A program made the translations under genes and the position numbers. A DNA stretch of 64,000 nt from assembly GCF_002443255.2 (NCBI RefSeq), contig NW_019211454.1, positions 60,846,894-60,910,893 of the forward strand, written 5' to 3'. Numbering within the stretch: position 1 is the stretch's first letter; each line of letters begins with the position of its first letter. Positions 53,327 through 64,000 of this stretch are shown here, piece by piece. The notes beneath the pieces were generated by a model that was given only the letters and a program-made list of their open reading frames with translations, was not told the DNA's origin and searched no databases. This stretch comes from Varroa destructor. Taxonomy: Eukaryota > Arthropoda > Arachnida > Mesostigmata > Varroidae.

Positions 53327-54449
53327 CCGACTACGATAACAACAGCACTAACTAACCTCACACAAACGTAAACACAAATCACGTTCACGGTAATCGACAG
53401 TGATCGTCCACTGTTCGCAGGGACGCCGCGTTATATCGAAACGGAGTTCCGAGTTCTTTACCCCGGGAAAATCGAATTATTTGGTCCCACGAATGAGTGT
53501 GTTAATGGTGTTGGTGTTATACCGCGAGTCACGCTTAGAGCCAGGCGTCGTCACGCTAGCGATACAGACGCTAGAGTAGATAGCGATGAATAAAGGCAGC
53601 TCTCGCTGATATAAACTTGCCAAGTCGACGATGACAACGGATTAAATGTTTAGCGACACTTTGTAAACTATTAGGTAAAGGTTTACGTGGTGCCGATGCT
53701 GAACGGTGCACGGGCGGCAGGGAAGCTCTGAAATTAGGAAAGAAATCGTTTGGAGCACGTTAGGAATGTTAGCAAAAGTCATCTGATCGTCTTTGTTTTT
53801 GGTCATATGTCTAGCTGCCGCTAGTCACTAGTGGTCGTCCACTGCGACTACGGTCACCGCAAAGATAGTCAGTGTGATTAAGAAAAAAAGATGTGCGCAA
53901 ATCCGACGACAAGACGAGAAGAAACGTCCTCGCCACCTTGACGCTCACGAAAAAGCTGTTGGGGATTGAAACTTGGCTAAAATGAGATCTTATTATAGCT
54001 GCTACTGGCGGTACAGCGTCGGATTATTTTTCTATTGTGCGTCTAGTAAAAGCGTGAAGAAAATATAGTCTGGACCCCGTCAACAAGTGAACCTTATTCT
54101 AAGGCTTAACTGAATTATCCTATAAGCAAAGATATTTTTTGAAGAACACGAGTGGGTTCAGGTCAATGGCGTAATTTAATTAGCATAATAGGCTCCAAGT
54201 GAAAATCGTATTAAGAACCATATGGCAACGATAACATGAGATGAAGATTTAAGTAAGTGAATGACGGTATGGTACAATAATGGCTGGTTGGTAATGCGTA
54301 CCCGATCTTCATCAGTCATTAGCCAGCGCGTAGTGCCAGGCAATATGTGTTATCTACGAATATACAAAAATAAACGTTGTCAGCATTGAACCTAATGAGT
54401 AGACAAAGCACGACTACGCCGCCTGTGTTCTGCGCATTCTTGGAGGACG

Positions 54450-54469
54450 AACTTGCAGCCTTGCAAGTT
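54450..54469. repeat. Hairpin, 8-bp arms, 4-nt loop
   Basis: AACTTGCA, GCCT, TGCAAGTT; perfect arms, about 1.2 kb upstream of the LHFPL start. Confidence 0.95.
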
Positions 54470-55662
54470 AAGCGTAGTAATAATTAATTAGTTTAGGCCA
54501 TATTGCTCGATAGTGAGTTGTGCCTTGGCCGAATACGGTATTGGCAAACACCTTTCCACCGCGATTCGCCAAGGGCTTCTTGTATCGACGTTGATGGGCA
54601 TAATAGGCATGACACTCGGCAACGTTTTACAAACGACTTTCCAGGAAACGCTATCGACGTTGCTAAATATAGTACGATAGCAATGTGTTATGCTACCAAT
54701 AGATAAGTGTGTACGAATAGGTATTTGGTCAATGTTTTTAGACTTTAAACATAGATCCTCTGCTCCGAATTTCTGTAATGATTATCATCCTTAGCGCCCG
54801 ATCAATAAATAGTAGTCAAGTGTTTTTTTTTTCGACCTTTTTATCTTGCGTATTTGGTACCTTTCCGTACTGGAAAGTCTAAATCAGCATACGCTATTTA
54901 TTTGTAGCTTTGCATCTATAGCATTATTCTATATAAAACAAACACGGGTGATGAGCCATCTACGTAATATAATTTTATATTATAGAAAAATAAAAAGGAA
55001 TTGCTTCGATCGGCCGCGATTACGTATGTAAGCAACTGACAATATTCTCGAGCATTAATAAGCTTAACTGAATAATTCCCGTCTGTTCATGTTGCATAAT
55101 TTAACTATAGATTTGATTAACTTAATTTTGAAATTACAAAAACCGACACGGCTATGACACTTCTAGTTACACCGAAGCACATATGCTCTTAGTGGCTTGT
55201 ACGGCAGACGTTCTGGCTTGAGAGTCATTGTTATTGTCAACCCCCGTAGAGCAACTGACTCAGACTGCCGCCTGTCCTGCTCTCTTGCTTATTTCCGATC
55301 TATGAAGCACATCCGTCGAAAATCTCGGGTAAGACTATGCCCTGTCACTTTTCAGCACTGTTATTTTTTGCATTGATAGTTATTATTGGCTTCTTTTTTT
55401 TGGCCTATATGTTTCCTTTTATTTTGTCCTGTTACAATATTTTTCAGTTATTTACTTTCTTTCTTTTCATAAACACGCCGTTATCCGTTTTTGACGCTGA
55501 GACCTGCGGGGCATCAGTTCATTTAGAAGTCTTTCCGCTGCCGAAGCTGGGGCCGTCGTCGCTACCACCGTTAACTTCACACAGAACTTTTACCGGCAGG
55601 GGTAAAAGCGAGTGGCAATTCTTGTATCAGTCTATCGCAACAAGAATTGCAGTAGTTGTTTT

Positions 55663-55678
55663 TGCTGCTGCTGCTGCT
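55663..55678. repeat. (GCT)n trinucleotide repeat
   Basis: Five GCT/CTG units. Confidence 0.9.
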
Positions 55679-55799
55679 AGCGCCCATCACTTTCGATGCT
55701 GAAGAACTGCAAGGTTGTACTTTAGCTTTCGGCATCGTACTGCCTCACGCTAGAGCTTTCATACTGACTGCTGCTCACAACTGTCGCTACAATGGGCCT

Positions 55800-56090
55800 C
55801 TATGACCCGCTGTAAACGGTATAGTAATCGACCAGTGAGTAAAGGTAGGAACCAACAAAGCCCACCACTACCCGATTCGGTTCTGGTTGGATTTGTGATT
55901 GCCGTTCTTCTTTTTTTGGTCTTTCAATCGAATGGGGTCGGCCACCGGCCAGCGGCTTGAGCGTCAACAGACCTAGCAGCCGTGTCACAATCAACTGCTT
56001 CGGGTCTTCAGCCGTTGCGAAGACTTCAGCAGCAGCTTCAGGAGCAACTGGTGTTGTTTTCACTTCTACTGGACGAAGGGAGAGCAGCAT
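55800..56090 (-). other. Unassigned open reading frame, 96 codons from ATG
   Basis: The frame starts ATG CTG CTC at 56090 and ends TAG at 55800. It is rich in Ala, Glu, Pro and Val, with a charged middle (RPKKEERQ) and a hydrophobic aromatic C-terminus (SYLYSLVDYY). It stays open upstream of the ATG to a (TA)n tract. The plus strand is also open over most of the same stretch, so openness alone is weak evidence. No signal peptide or known domain is seen. It may be an exon of an unknown gene or chance. Confidence 0.2.
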
Positions 56091-56142
56091 GCGGGACACG
56101 TCCGAAATCAAACGACGAAACCTACCACAACTATTTTTCTCT

Positions 56143-56167
56143 TTATATATATATATATATATATATA
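56143..56167. repeat. (TA)n microsatellite
   Basis: About twelve TA units, adjacent to the open block at 55800-56130. Confidence 0.95.
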
Positions 56168-57194
56168 GGAGACAGAGTATATATGTCTATATACACTCTC
56201 TCTATCCATCTAGGTGTTCTCGATCTCGTTTTTTCTTTCATGTCGCGTCCACAAATTTCCGCGAGCCTAATGTAATTCTTCTACGCAGTTTCGCCATTTT
56301 TGTTTTTACGCGACGGGTATTGTGAGTTCGGCTGTTGTGCAGGGATTTTGCGGCAGCGGCCGTACGTATGGTTCGTGGTGTAGAATCCCTGACGCCGTTG
56401 TTGTGGTCGTAACTGAATTGTCATGACTACGAAACCAACCCTTTGATCGTTGTAAGTTCGCCAAAACTGGCTGGCTACGTTAAATGCAGTTCGAACACAA
56501 AACGCTATCTCGACTCTTACGCTGTCCCTCTTGTGTCTCTTTCTTAAGGATGAAAGCGGAAGAATCGGGGCCTAGATGAATCGACAGTGAGAAGCAAAGC
56601 CATCGCTATATTAGGAAAATACGGCCTAAAAGGCTAGCGGCGATAAGATAATAGTAATACTGTCTTAGGAGCAGTGGCAATAGAAATACTATTCATTGAC
56701 GGCATGTTAGCTGGATCCTGGTCAACGACGTCTAGCGTCATCGGTGATACACTAAACAAGAATGGCGAAGACAACATTTGCCCGAACTTTATGGGAAGAC
56801 TGAACCGTAAAGCGTGAACGAGATAAAAGTAAATCGAAACCAGCTTCAAAAAATGAACGCTATACCTTTGAGCCCCCGTTGGTTATCTTTGCTTGGCTTA
56901 CCAAACGAAACTCTCCGCTAAATAAACAGCATTCAGGTTAACGTAGATGTGTGTCCATGGGTAGGTATACTTGGGTTAGCTACTGTTTGTACGTATCTAA
57001 ATTTGCCGTAGTACATAAATTCGCCTCTTTCACCTTGATGACGGTTAGGTGAGCTGTTTTACTAAAGCTGCTTAGTACCACACTAACCGCATCTGCCATC
57101 ATAGCTACGTCTTCGACGGCCGATTGACGCAATGGTAATGACAAAGAATAAATATCGGCTTTCACTCATCTGCCGGCTTAAAGTCTGATTTTAC

Positions 57195-57216
57195 GATGCG
57201 GGTACCCACCCGCATC
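57195..57216. repeat. Hairpin, 9-bp GC-rich arms, 4-nt loop
   Basis: GATGCGGGT, ACCC, ACCCGCATC; perfect arms in an otherwise AT-rich area. Confidence 0.95.
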
Positions 57217-58174
57217 TCTCGTTTTTTCTCACTATCGCTCCCTGTATTGCTCAATATTTCTCATTTTATCTTTATCATTTATTTTCTGCTTTGTAGTTTC
57301 GAAATCCTCGAATGGCGAAAGTTACAACGTCGGCGCCCGCCAGATTACTTCACTTAATACAATAGCTATACACAGGAAAGTATACCTACAGTTGAAGTGG
57401 TACACACGCGCCCATTTAAACAAACAGTGATCCAGTGTCAACTTAACAAGCGAATTTTGCTAGCAAGTGAGGAACTTGGCTAGGGGCTGCGGTTTACCCT
57501 TTCCTCCAGCCGCCTAAAGCCCCTTCCCTCGTGCCAACGTCGTAATACAGGAGTTTGTCTGTTACAGAACAGGCAACACCCTCCACTTCTGTCAAACAGA
57601 AGCGGCAGTTGCCACATTTATTCATGACCGAGTCAAAGCAGCTACGAGATACCTATGGACAAAGATCGAACCGTTGAAAGAATAACGGCGACGATTATAT
57701 GACATAAATACCGCGTACGTAGTTAGTACAGTTGAATAGAATAAGCAAACTGACAGGATCAAGTACATATTTAAAATTCAATAGAAAAAATCGCATTTAT
57801 TACGTACGAACCTGTCTCCTTATTAGTCCTACATATGATGATAACAGGGCAGCACAATATACACGTTTTCCTATAATATGCTTGATAACTTCCATCATGT
57901 AAGCACACGTGCTGTGCTTGATAACCATTACGAATATGATTTTTCTCGGGAAACAATTTAGCCAACTATTATGTTTTTACCGTGTTTCTTGGATGTATAT
58001 ACGCCTGCGAGTAGCAATTAGACAGGTGGCCATTATATGTACATCGTAGATGACAAAATGCACAAGGGCAAGTGCACCTGCAAATGTTAACCGCCTAAAT
58101 ACAAAAGACTGAATTCGAGACGACGCCAACGGCTTAAATGAATCTTGCATAGAATTCCTGCCGCCAAAACACCC

Positions 58175-58196
58175 ATATATATATATATATATATAT
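58175..58196. repeat. (AT)n microsatellite
   Basis: Eleven AT units. Confidence 0.95.
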
Positions 58197-60381
58197 GAAA
58201 GATTTGGGCATAGACGTAGCAGTTTATGTCTGCATCTTTTGCGCTCACTATATAGAAAGAGTATAAACAGAGAACTTCGACGAGACCTTGTTTAGCTTGC
58301 GGATGTTTTATGACGGCACAGTGTTCGCACAACGATCATAAAAAAAAAACATATGGGCGCCTGGACGTTTTTCTTCCTATCTCGTCAACAGTGTTATTAT
58401 CTATGTTGCTATGTGAAGTTAGACGTAGTATAACAGATAGCAAAGGCGTTGCTAAAAATAGCAACATAATAACTGGTGTTAAAATTTTCGATACTTTTTG
58501 CTTTTGTCTTACGTTCTCGGTTTAAAAATAGTGAGAATAGCACGATTATCTGCGGCATAATCATGAGCAGCCTTCGTTCCAATCCACGGCTTGATTTCAG
58601 TTTGCAATTAGCCCACATTGAAGAAATTGGCCCAACTGGCGCTAATCGAGTCGGGCTTGTTCCTTCATAGAAGCAACCGTCGAAAGGCTACGTAAAATGC
58701 AATCCGACCCAATGGATAAAAACGCATCAAACACTTGAGAAAAGCAAACTCCGCCCGGAAATGAAAAACCATCGTGCAAAGTTGCAACACTGAACAATCA
58801 TTCTGATCGCTCTAAAATGAAATTGTTCCTGTTTTCCGCTTTTGGTCGTTTCGCCCAAGACTCTTGAGCGGGTTCAATCAAAAACAGGCCGCCACACGAG
58901 TCGCCTGCACTCATTTCGGTTTTGGCAACAGCATAAGTTGATAGTCTCGTTACGTGGTCTTCTTCGATCTACCATTACTTTAGAAACGAGCCTACCTCTT
59001 AAAGCTATCGTCGTGACCACAGATGTTGATGCGGGGCGAACCCCCTGGAAAAAAGAAGCATGCGAGAAATGTTCGCGACCAACCCCTCCGAATGACTTGT
59101 TGCCATTAGCCAAAGATGATTTTATCATAGGTTTCTTGATGATGGCCGCGTTAAATTGCAGCCTTGGGCTTATTGCTCCAGGCCAACAAACTGTTCGTGT
59201 GCCGATTACACAGGCTTAGAATAAAGGGGGCATAATCTAAGGACGTTCGCCTAACTGGTGCAAATTTGCCATAGCCGTCCGAGCTGGGCGCAGAAAGGAG
59301 GGTACTCTGCACCTATACAGGAACCTGATGCACCACAACTAACAAGCAATCGTATGATTGAGCGAGACAACATTTTTATGAGACGCGTTTTAAATACACT
59401 CTTGTGAACTATTGGGCACGTTCAGCATTAATAGAGGTGCGCAAAAAGGATATATTTCTGAGCTAACTACTTCGATTCAATAGAACGTCAGTGATACAGG
59501 GCTAAACCCTTGTCGTCGCTTCAAGACTTTTTGGCTAAACTCACTAACAATCTATCAACATGTATAATAATCATTGTTTTGACATACTGGAAAAATGATT
59601 AAAAAAAAAAGTATGGATACTCAGATTTTTGGTGGTCTTGTAAATATGCAACTGTATTTGTGCTGTAGGAGGCTTTTTCATTGATCAGAGACTAAGGCTG
59701 TTCAATAATAAATGAATATAAAGAAAAATGTTCATTGCACGGAACTCTGCGTCTGTCTCTTCTGACCTGCCTATAGCGTGCCTGTAGGCGCTTTGCAAGA
59801 TGGGACAAACGTAGACGTATCGTTGTATCTGAAGTGTGTAAACTCTATGCACTTGAAACACCTAAACCCATCTCATATTTGAAAATCCATAATATTATCA
59901 GCGTCCTGCTTTTATTCGGAGCATTATTGCATTTTGTTCTGTTCTGGCGTTGTGACAGACATCCGAGTCATAAGTCGCCATTGGAAAGGGTGGTTCTATC
60001 AGTGTCAGATTAGTTTTGCGTCATCCCGCTTCACCTAACAACGTGTTCATTTTTAGCTACATGCATATTAAATAGTTGACATTGTTGTTTCTGTAAGCTC
60101 CGGTCGTGGAAAGACCCATTTGTTTGGCGTTAGTTATGTGAAACTCAACTGTTCTGAGGTAACAAAACATGCAACCCTCTATCCAAGCTTTATATGTAAT
60201 TTTAAAAGACATGTTCAAGATAGGTAAAGAGTTGATTCGAAAAATTGTTGCTTGGGTTATTCCAGCTAGAAATATCTGCACAGAATCATCACTATGATCC
60301 GGTAGTATTTTTACTTCCCAAAGGCGATACGTATTTCTTGATACTTCATCGCTTCTTGGTAACATTCAGTTTGCCAACGGT

Positions 60382-60398
60382 GATCTCAAACTGAGATC
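60382..60398. repeat. Hairpin, 7-bp arms, 3-nt loop
   Basis: GATCTCA, AAC, TGAGATC; perfect arms in the upstream flank. Confidence 0.9.
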
Positions 60399-61474
60399 TT
60401 AAACGTCTCTTGGATGCAACAGCTGGGCTGTGTTCAGGCCGCTCGATCATACAGAGGAGTCGTGTTGTAATAGCTAAGATCGTAATTACTTGACGACGTA
60501 ATAAACGAAGCCATCAGACACCATCACCCCGGGGTTATTAAATAGGCACGGTCCTGACACACCATCGAATAGCTATTTATTAACATCAAAATAGGGTGGA
60601 AGAAATAGGCTTGAAATTACTCAGCAGAGAAAGAGCACTGCTACTGCTATAATTTAGTAAGCGTCGTGGAGCCAGATGAGATAGACTACAGCTTTATATT
60701 GCCATTTCTACTACACCTCAGCTCATCGAAAGGAAGCTTTTTCCACAAATACGAGGCTCATAGAAAAAAGGCCAATGTAATCCGTGTAGAACAGTTTGTA
60801 TCCAATCGACTGACGTGTAGCTGACTAATAGAATATGTGACCATAGACTGAGTACAGGGATAGGTTGTTTTAGAGGTTGCGATCTACAAATAATTAATAC
60901 TCTTCACTCAACGAAACGTTACTAAAGTTCGTTGATAATAGGTTGATCACTAGGGACGCTGATTTGTTACATATAGATCCTATGAGTCATTTTGACCAAT
61001 ATAATGGCAATTAATCTAATTATAGGCTTGTTATAGTTTGTGGCCTGGGAAGAAATGCAAAAAAAAATTCCAAGTTTTTTCAACGGCTGCGCTTAAACAA
61101 CACGACTGTTTCGCTCATCTAGCGATACATCACCGTAGTTACCCAGACCTGTGAATAAGAACTTTACCCGAATGTCAGTAGCCAACGTCAGCCGTAATAA
61201 TGGCGCCATAAACATACATTTAGCTGAACAATTTCTCATATATAATAAACATATTTGCATACAATAGCGAAAACGTGCAGCTTTTATAAATGTCCTGACC
61301 GAAACAATAGACCGAAATAAATTTATAAGATCATATGTAACAGTCACCCGGATCGATCCCGTCTACCGTAACTGAGGCTTTCATACAATAATTGTACAAC
61401 TCGTACGTCAACAAACAACAATCTTTGACCTAAACTATAAATCGATGCCAGATGCTTTCTGATCCAGCAATTAC

Positions 61475-61495
61475 GTATATTTTTCAAAAATATAC
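61475..61495. repeat. Perfect 10-bp-arm AT palindrome
   Basis: GTATATTTTT, C, AAAAATATAC. Confidence 0.95.
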
Positions 61496-64000
61496 TTGCC
61501 ACTATTTAGTCATGACAACCCCGCGCTAACACATGAGAGGGAAAAGAGCTCTGCGCTTTACATGGAAAGCTATACATATGTCCCTAGCCGTCGGTCGACA
61601 AAATATATTAACAACGTTTTAACGATTTGCCAATGAGCGCACACACAAATAAAATATATTGACAAGCTACAATTGGTAAGCGGCCAGGAAATTCGGAAAT
61701 CACGGCGATAGAAAAATTAATATTCACTGTGCCAGTATTATCAGAATGACATTGTTTTTATGTTTGATGTTTATCAGTGTTCGACCGAACCCATACGAGA
61801 TACGCACAAAAAAAACCCAACTAGCAGATCATAAAGTATCGTAATTTGCCCCATATAGATTTTATAAGAAAACGTCTTACTTATTCTAGAATAAAGTCGA
61901 GATATATCGTAGCTCATCTACTATACAGTCTGATGCTATAGACACTACTTGAGTATCTAATGAGCTAAAACTGTCGTACGATACGTTATCAATATAATTG
62001 TACTATTAGGCCCAACCAAGCTACGATTGAAACGACGGGATTTATGTAGAATTTCTATGTATGCGAATGTTTGGCAATGGATTCGGGTCGTTTCGACGTA
62101 CGGATGCCTCACCGCTCGTGTGACAGAAACACAGAGTGTCCTGCCGTATTCAGGACGATCAGTGAGCTAGGCCTGAGTTGTAGTAAACAATCACCATCGG
62201 TCAGTTTCGCCCAAGTACGTATGCGTACGGCGACTGTCTGAAGAAGTATACAAAAAACAAAAGGACCGCTAAATCGTTCCGCACAGCTCGTATATTTTGA
62301 GAACAAGCTGCAATAAAAAAAAACAATGTACAAGCGTGAATTCGGTTTTTGGTCGGAACAAAAAAAATCTGAAACGGCAAACAGTTTGCGTTTCAGTTTT
62401 TTTCCTAGACGACATCCTAGATGACCTTAAGCATGTTATAAGCAAACTGGTAATTCTTTGGGGTGTTTTTCGCTATATCTCAGTTTTGATGATTAAATCG
62501 TATATGATCGACATCATCGATCGAGGATCGTTGGATCTACATGTGTGGTTATTTCTCAAGATATAGAGAAACATATGTACCATTGACACACAGTATATGT
62601 AAATAGTTAATAAGCTAAGCCCGATATTAATATGACTGGGTAAAATTAGTTATATAAGCGCAGAACCATTGCGATTCCCGGGCGTGTTATTGTTCTGACC
62701 AGTTACACGTCGGTAAGTGAAGCTGGGTTTCCTTCCTAGCTTTGTGTTGTGTATCTAACGATATAAACTTCGTATATTGCACATCCATAAGTAAAGGTAC
62801 TATTAACCTAGGATATTAAAGTGTCAGGTACAGCCTCACAGTTTCTTCCCGTTTTCGCGCAACTTACCCTGAATAATTAAACTTGTTCTAAAAAATTACG
62901 CCAATTTTGATTGTTATTATTGTTGTCTTACACATAAGAAGCTAGTTATCGACTGCATAGTACCAGCCAGTGGGGTGGTATGGGGCAATTTCTTCTCGCA
63001 TATGTCCACGACAGATTTTTGCCTAACTGTGTCAGTCATACTAAGCCAAAAATCACCCTGGCCATATTGAAGCCAGTCGCTAAACTTTCAGAATATCAGG
63101 AAACTTATCCATAGGTCAGGTTTGTCCCGACAATGTTTCTGATACCTTGAGTAAAGTTATAAATAATGCTATCCTACCCCGTTGGATGCCATAACAGCAC
63201 CGATAGCTGGCCTCTAACAGCGTATTTTTTTTGTGATTAAATTGAAGAAGATGTTGAAGAACTTTTCATGACAAACATGTGCTTGTTCCAATGATAGGTT
63301 AGCCGAAGATTTGCAAAACGTATGAACTTAAGGACATGACGCGATCGAAGTACGTGGACCAAAACAAGGGTCATGGGACAAACAACTGATCGTTGCCCGG
63401 AGGTTTTTCGTCAGCAGAAATTGTTTTGGCTTCAAAAAAGGGTGCTTGGAAGTAATTAGGTTATAGTCAGTTCAGGCATTTGCTGTTTTCTGTGTATTGC
63501 GATGTAGACAGGGTGCATTAAAGTACACAACGATCATTGTTTGAAACAGTTTTCTAACATTGATAAATTCATGCAAGATGAACTCTACCTTTCTCTGCGT
63601 CATAAACACTGGCTCACATAATGCTGAACTTCAACAAATCTTTGTACCTCAAATCTTCTATTATACATAGGGTTATATATCGTCATGCATGCGTACTACA
63701 CCTGATAATAGTCACCCGTATATCATTCGTGGATGAGGTTCTAGATAGTCGATGTCACTATGGTTATTTATCCAATGAGGGCACGTACACGTTACTAACA
63801 GCGACGTTTGTGATTGCAATTCTAAGTGATATACATCACAACGAAGGATATCCACAGCGGAACGAAGCAACGCGTTAACTAACGAAGAAAAAAGAACGGT
63901 CGCAGCACGCGCACAACGCCACACAGATCACTTCTGCTCTGAAGGCGCAATGGACACTCACCGTTATGATTGTCAGTCGAACCGAGAGGGCAGCTATCGT

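Larger units (their letters stand above)
53327..64000. other. Upstream flank of LHFPL, no supported gene
   Basis: About 10.7 kb of mostly AT-rich DNA. It contains (TA)n at 56143-56167 and 58175-58196, a (GCT)n tract at 55663-55678 and hairpins at 54450-54469, 57195-57216, 60382-60398 and 61475-61495. Open frames at 55.3-57.2 kb and 58842-59219 are the longest but match no family I know. Proximal regulatory DNA of LHFPL probably lies in 53.3-53.9 kb, by position only. Confidence 0.6.

Noticed and set aside
58842..59219. 125-codon plus-strand open frame
   Set aside because: It begins at TTG, shows no known motif, and the opposite strand is also open for 84 codons. I cannot separate it from chance.
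1..64000. Transposable elements, CRISPR arrays, rRNA, reverse transcriptase or transposase genes
   Set aside because: Looked for terminal inverted or direct repeats, regularly spaced repeats and catalytic motifs such as YADD/YVDD in the translated frames. None found by eye; diverged or short non-autonomous elements could be missed and would need a repeat-library search.

Overview
The window looks like a stretch of animal nuclear genome, AT-rich by eye, dominated by non-coding DNA with many simple-sequence repeats and no recognisable bacterial, viral or organellar gene. I could establish one protein-coding gene with confidence. It lies on the minus strand and is split into four coding exons: 53244-53052, 9566-9327, 8971-8857 and 8672-8447. 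All three introns have GT-AG ends, and the phases (1, 1, 2) fit together exactly into a 774-nt frame of 257 codons plus TAA. The product is a four-transmembrane protein of the LHFPL family (lipoma HMGIC fusion partner-like, the TMHS/GARLH group), closest by motif memory to the LHFPL3/4/5 branch. The phylum cannot be read directly. The short introns 2 and 3, the TCAGTT-type initiator and the overall compactness suggest an arthropod, possibly a mite or other chelicerate, but this is inference.

Layout, left to right. 1-7582: flank downstream of the gene, with simple repeats and no supported gene. 7583-8446: probable 3' UTR. 8447-9566: exons 4, 3 and 2, separated by introns of 184 and 355 bp. 9567-53051: the 43.5-kb first intron, about two thirds of the window. 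It carries (TA)n, (TG/CA)n, (GACA)n, (TTG)n and poly-A tracts, a 50-bp tandem duplication, several short perfect palindromes and one strong 56-nt hairpin at 35036-35091. 53052-53244: exon 1 with the start codon. 53289-53326: a plausible core promoter with a well-spaced TATA-like element and initiator. 53327-64000: upstream flank. It includes a block at about 55.3-57.2 kb with open reading frames on the minus strand that I do not recognise.

Most open frames in the window are short (the longest is 138 codons), many lack an ATG, and none outside the LHFPL exons shows a recognisable family. I found no convincing new biological system. The best leads are the intronic hairpin, which could be a small-RNA precursor or a young fold-back, the LHFPL gene model itself with its divergent tail, and the unassigned open block upstream of its promoter.
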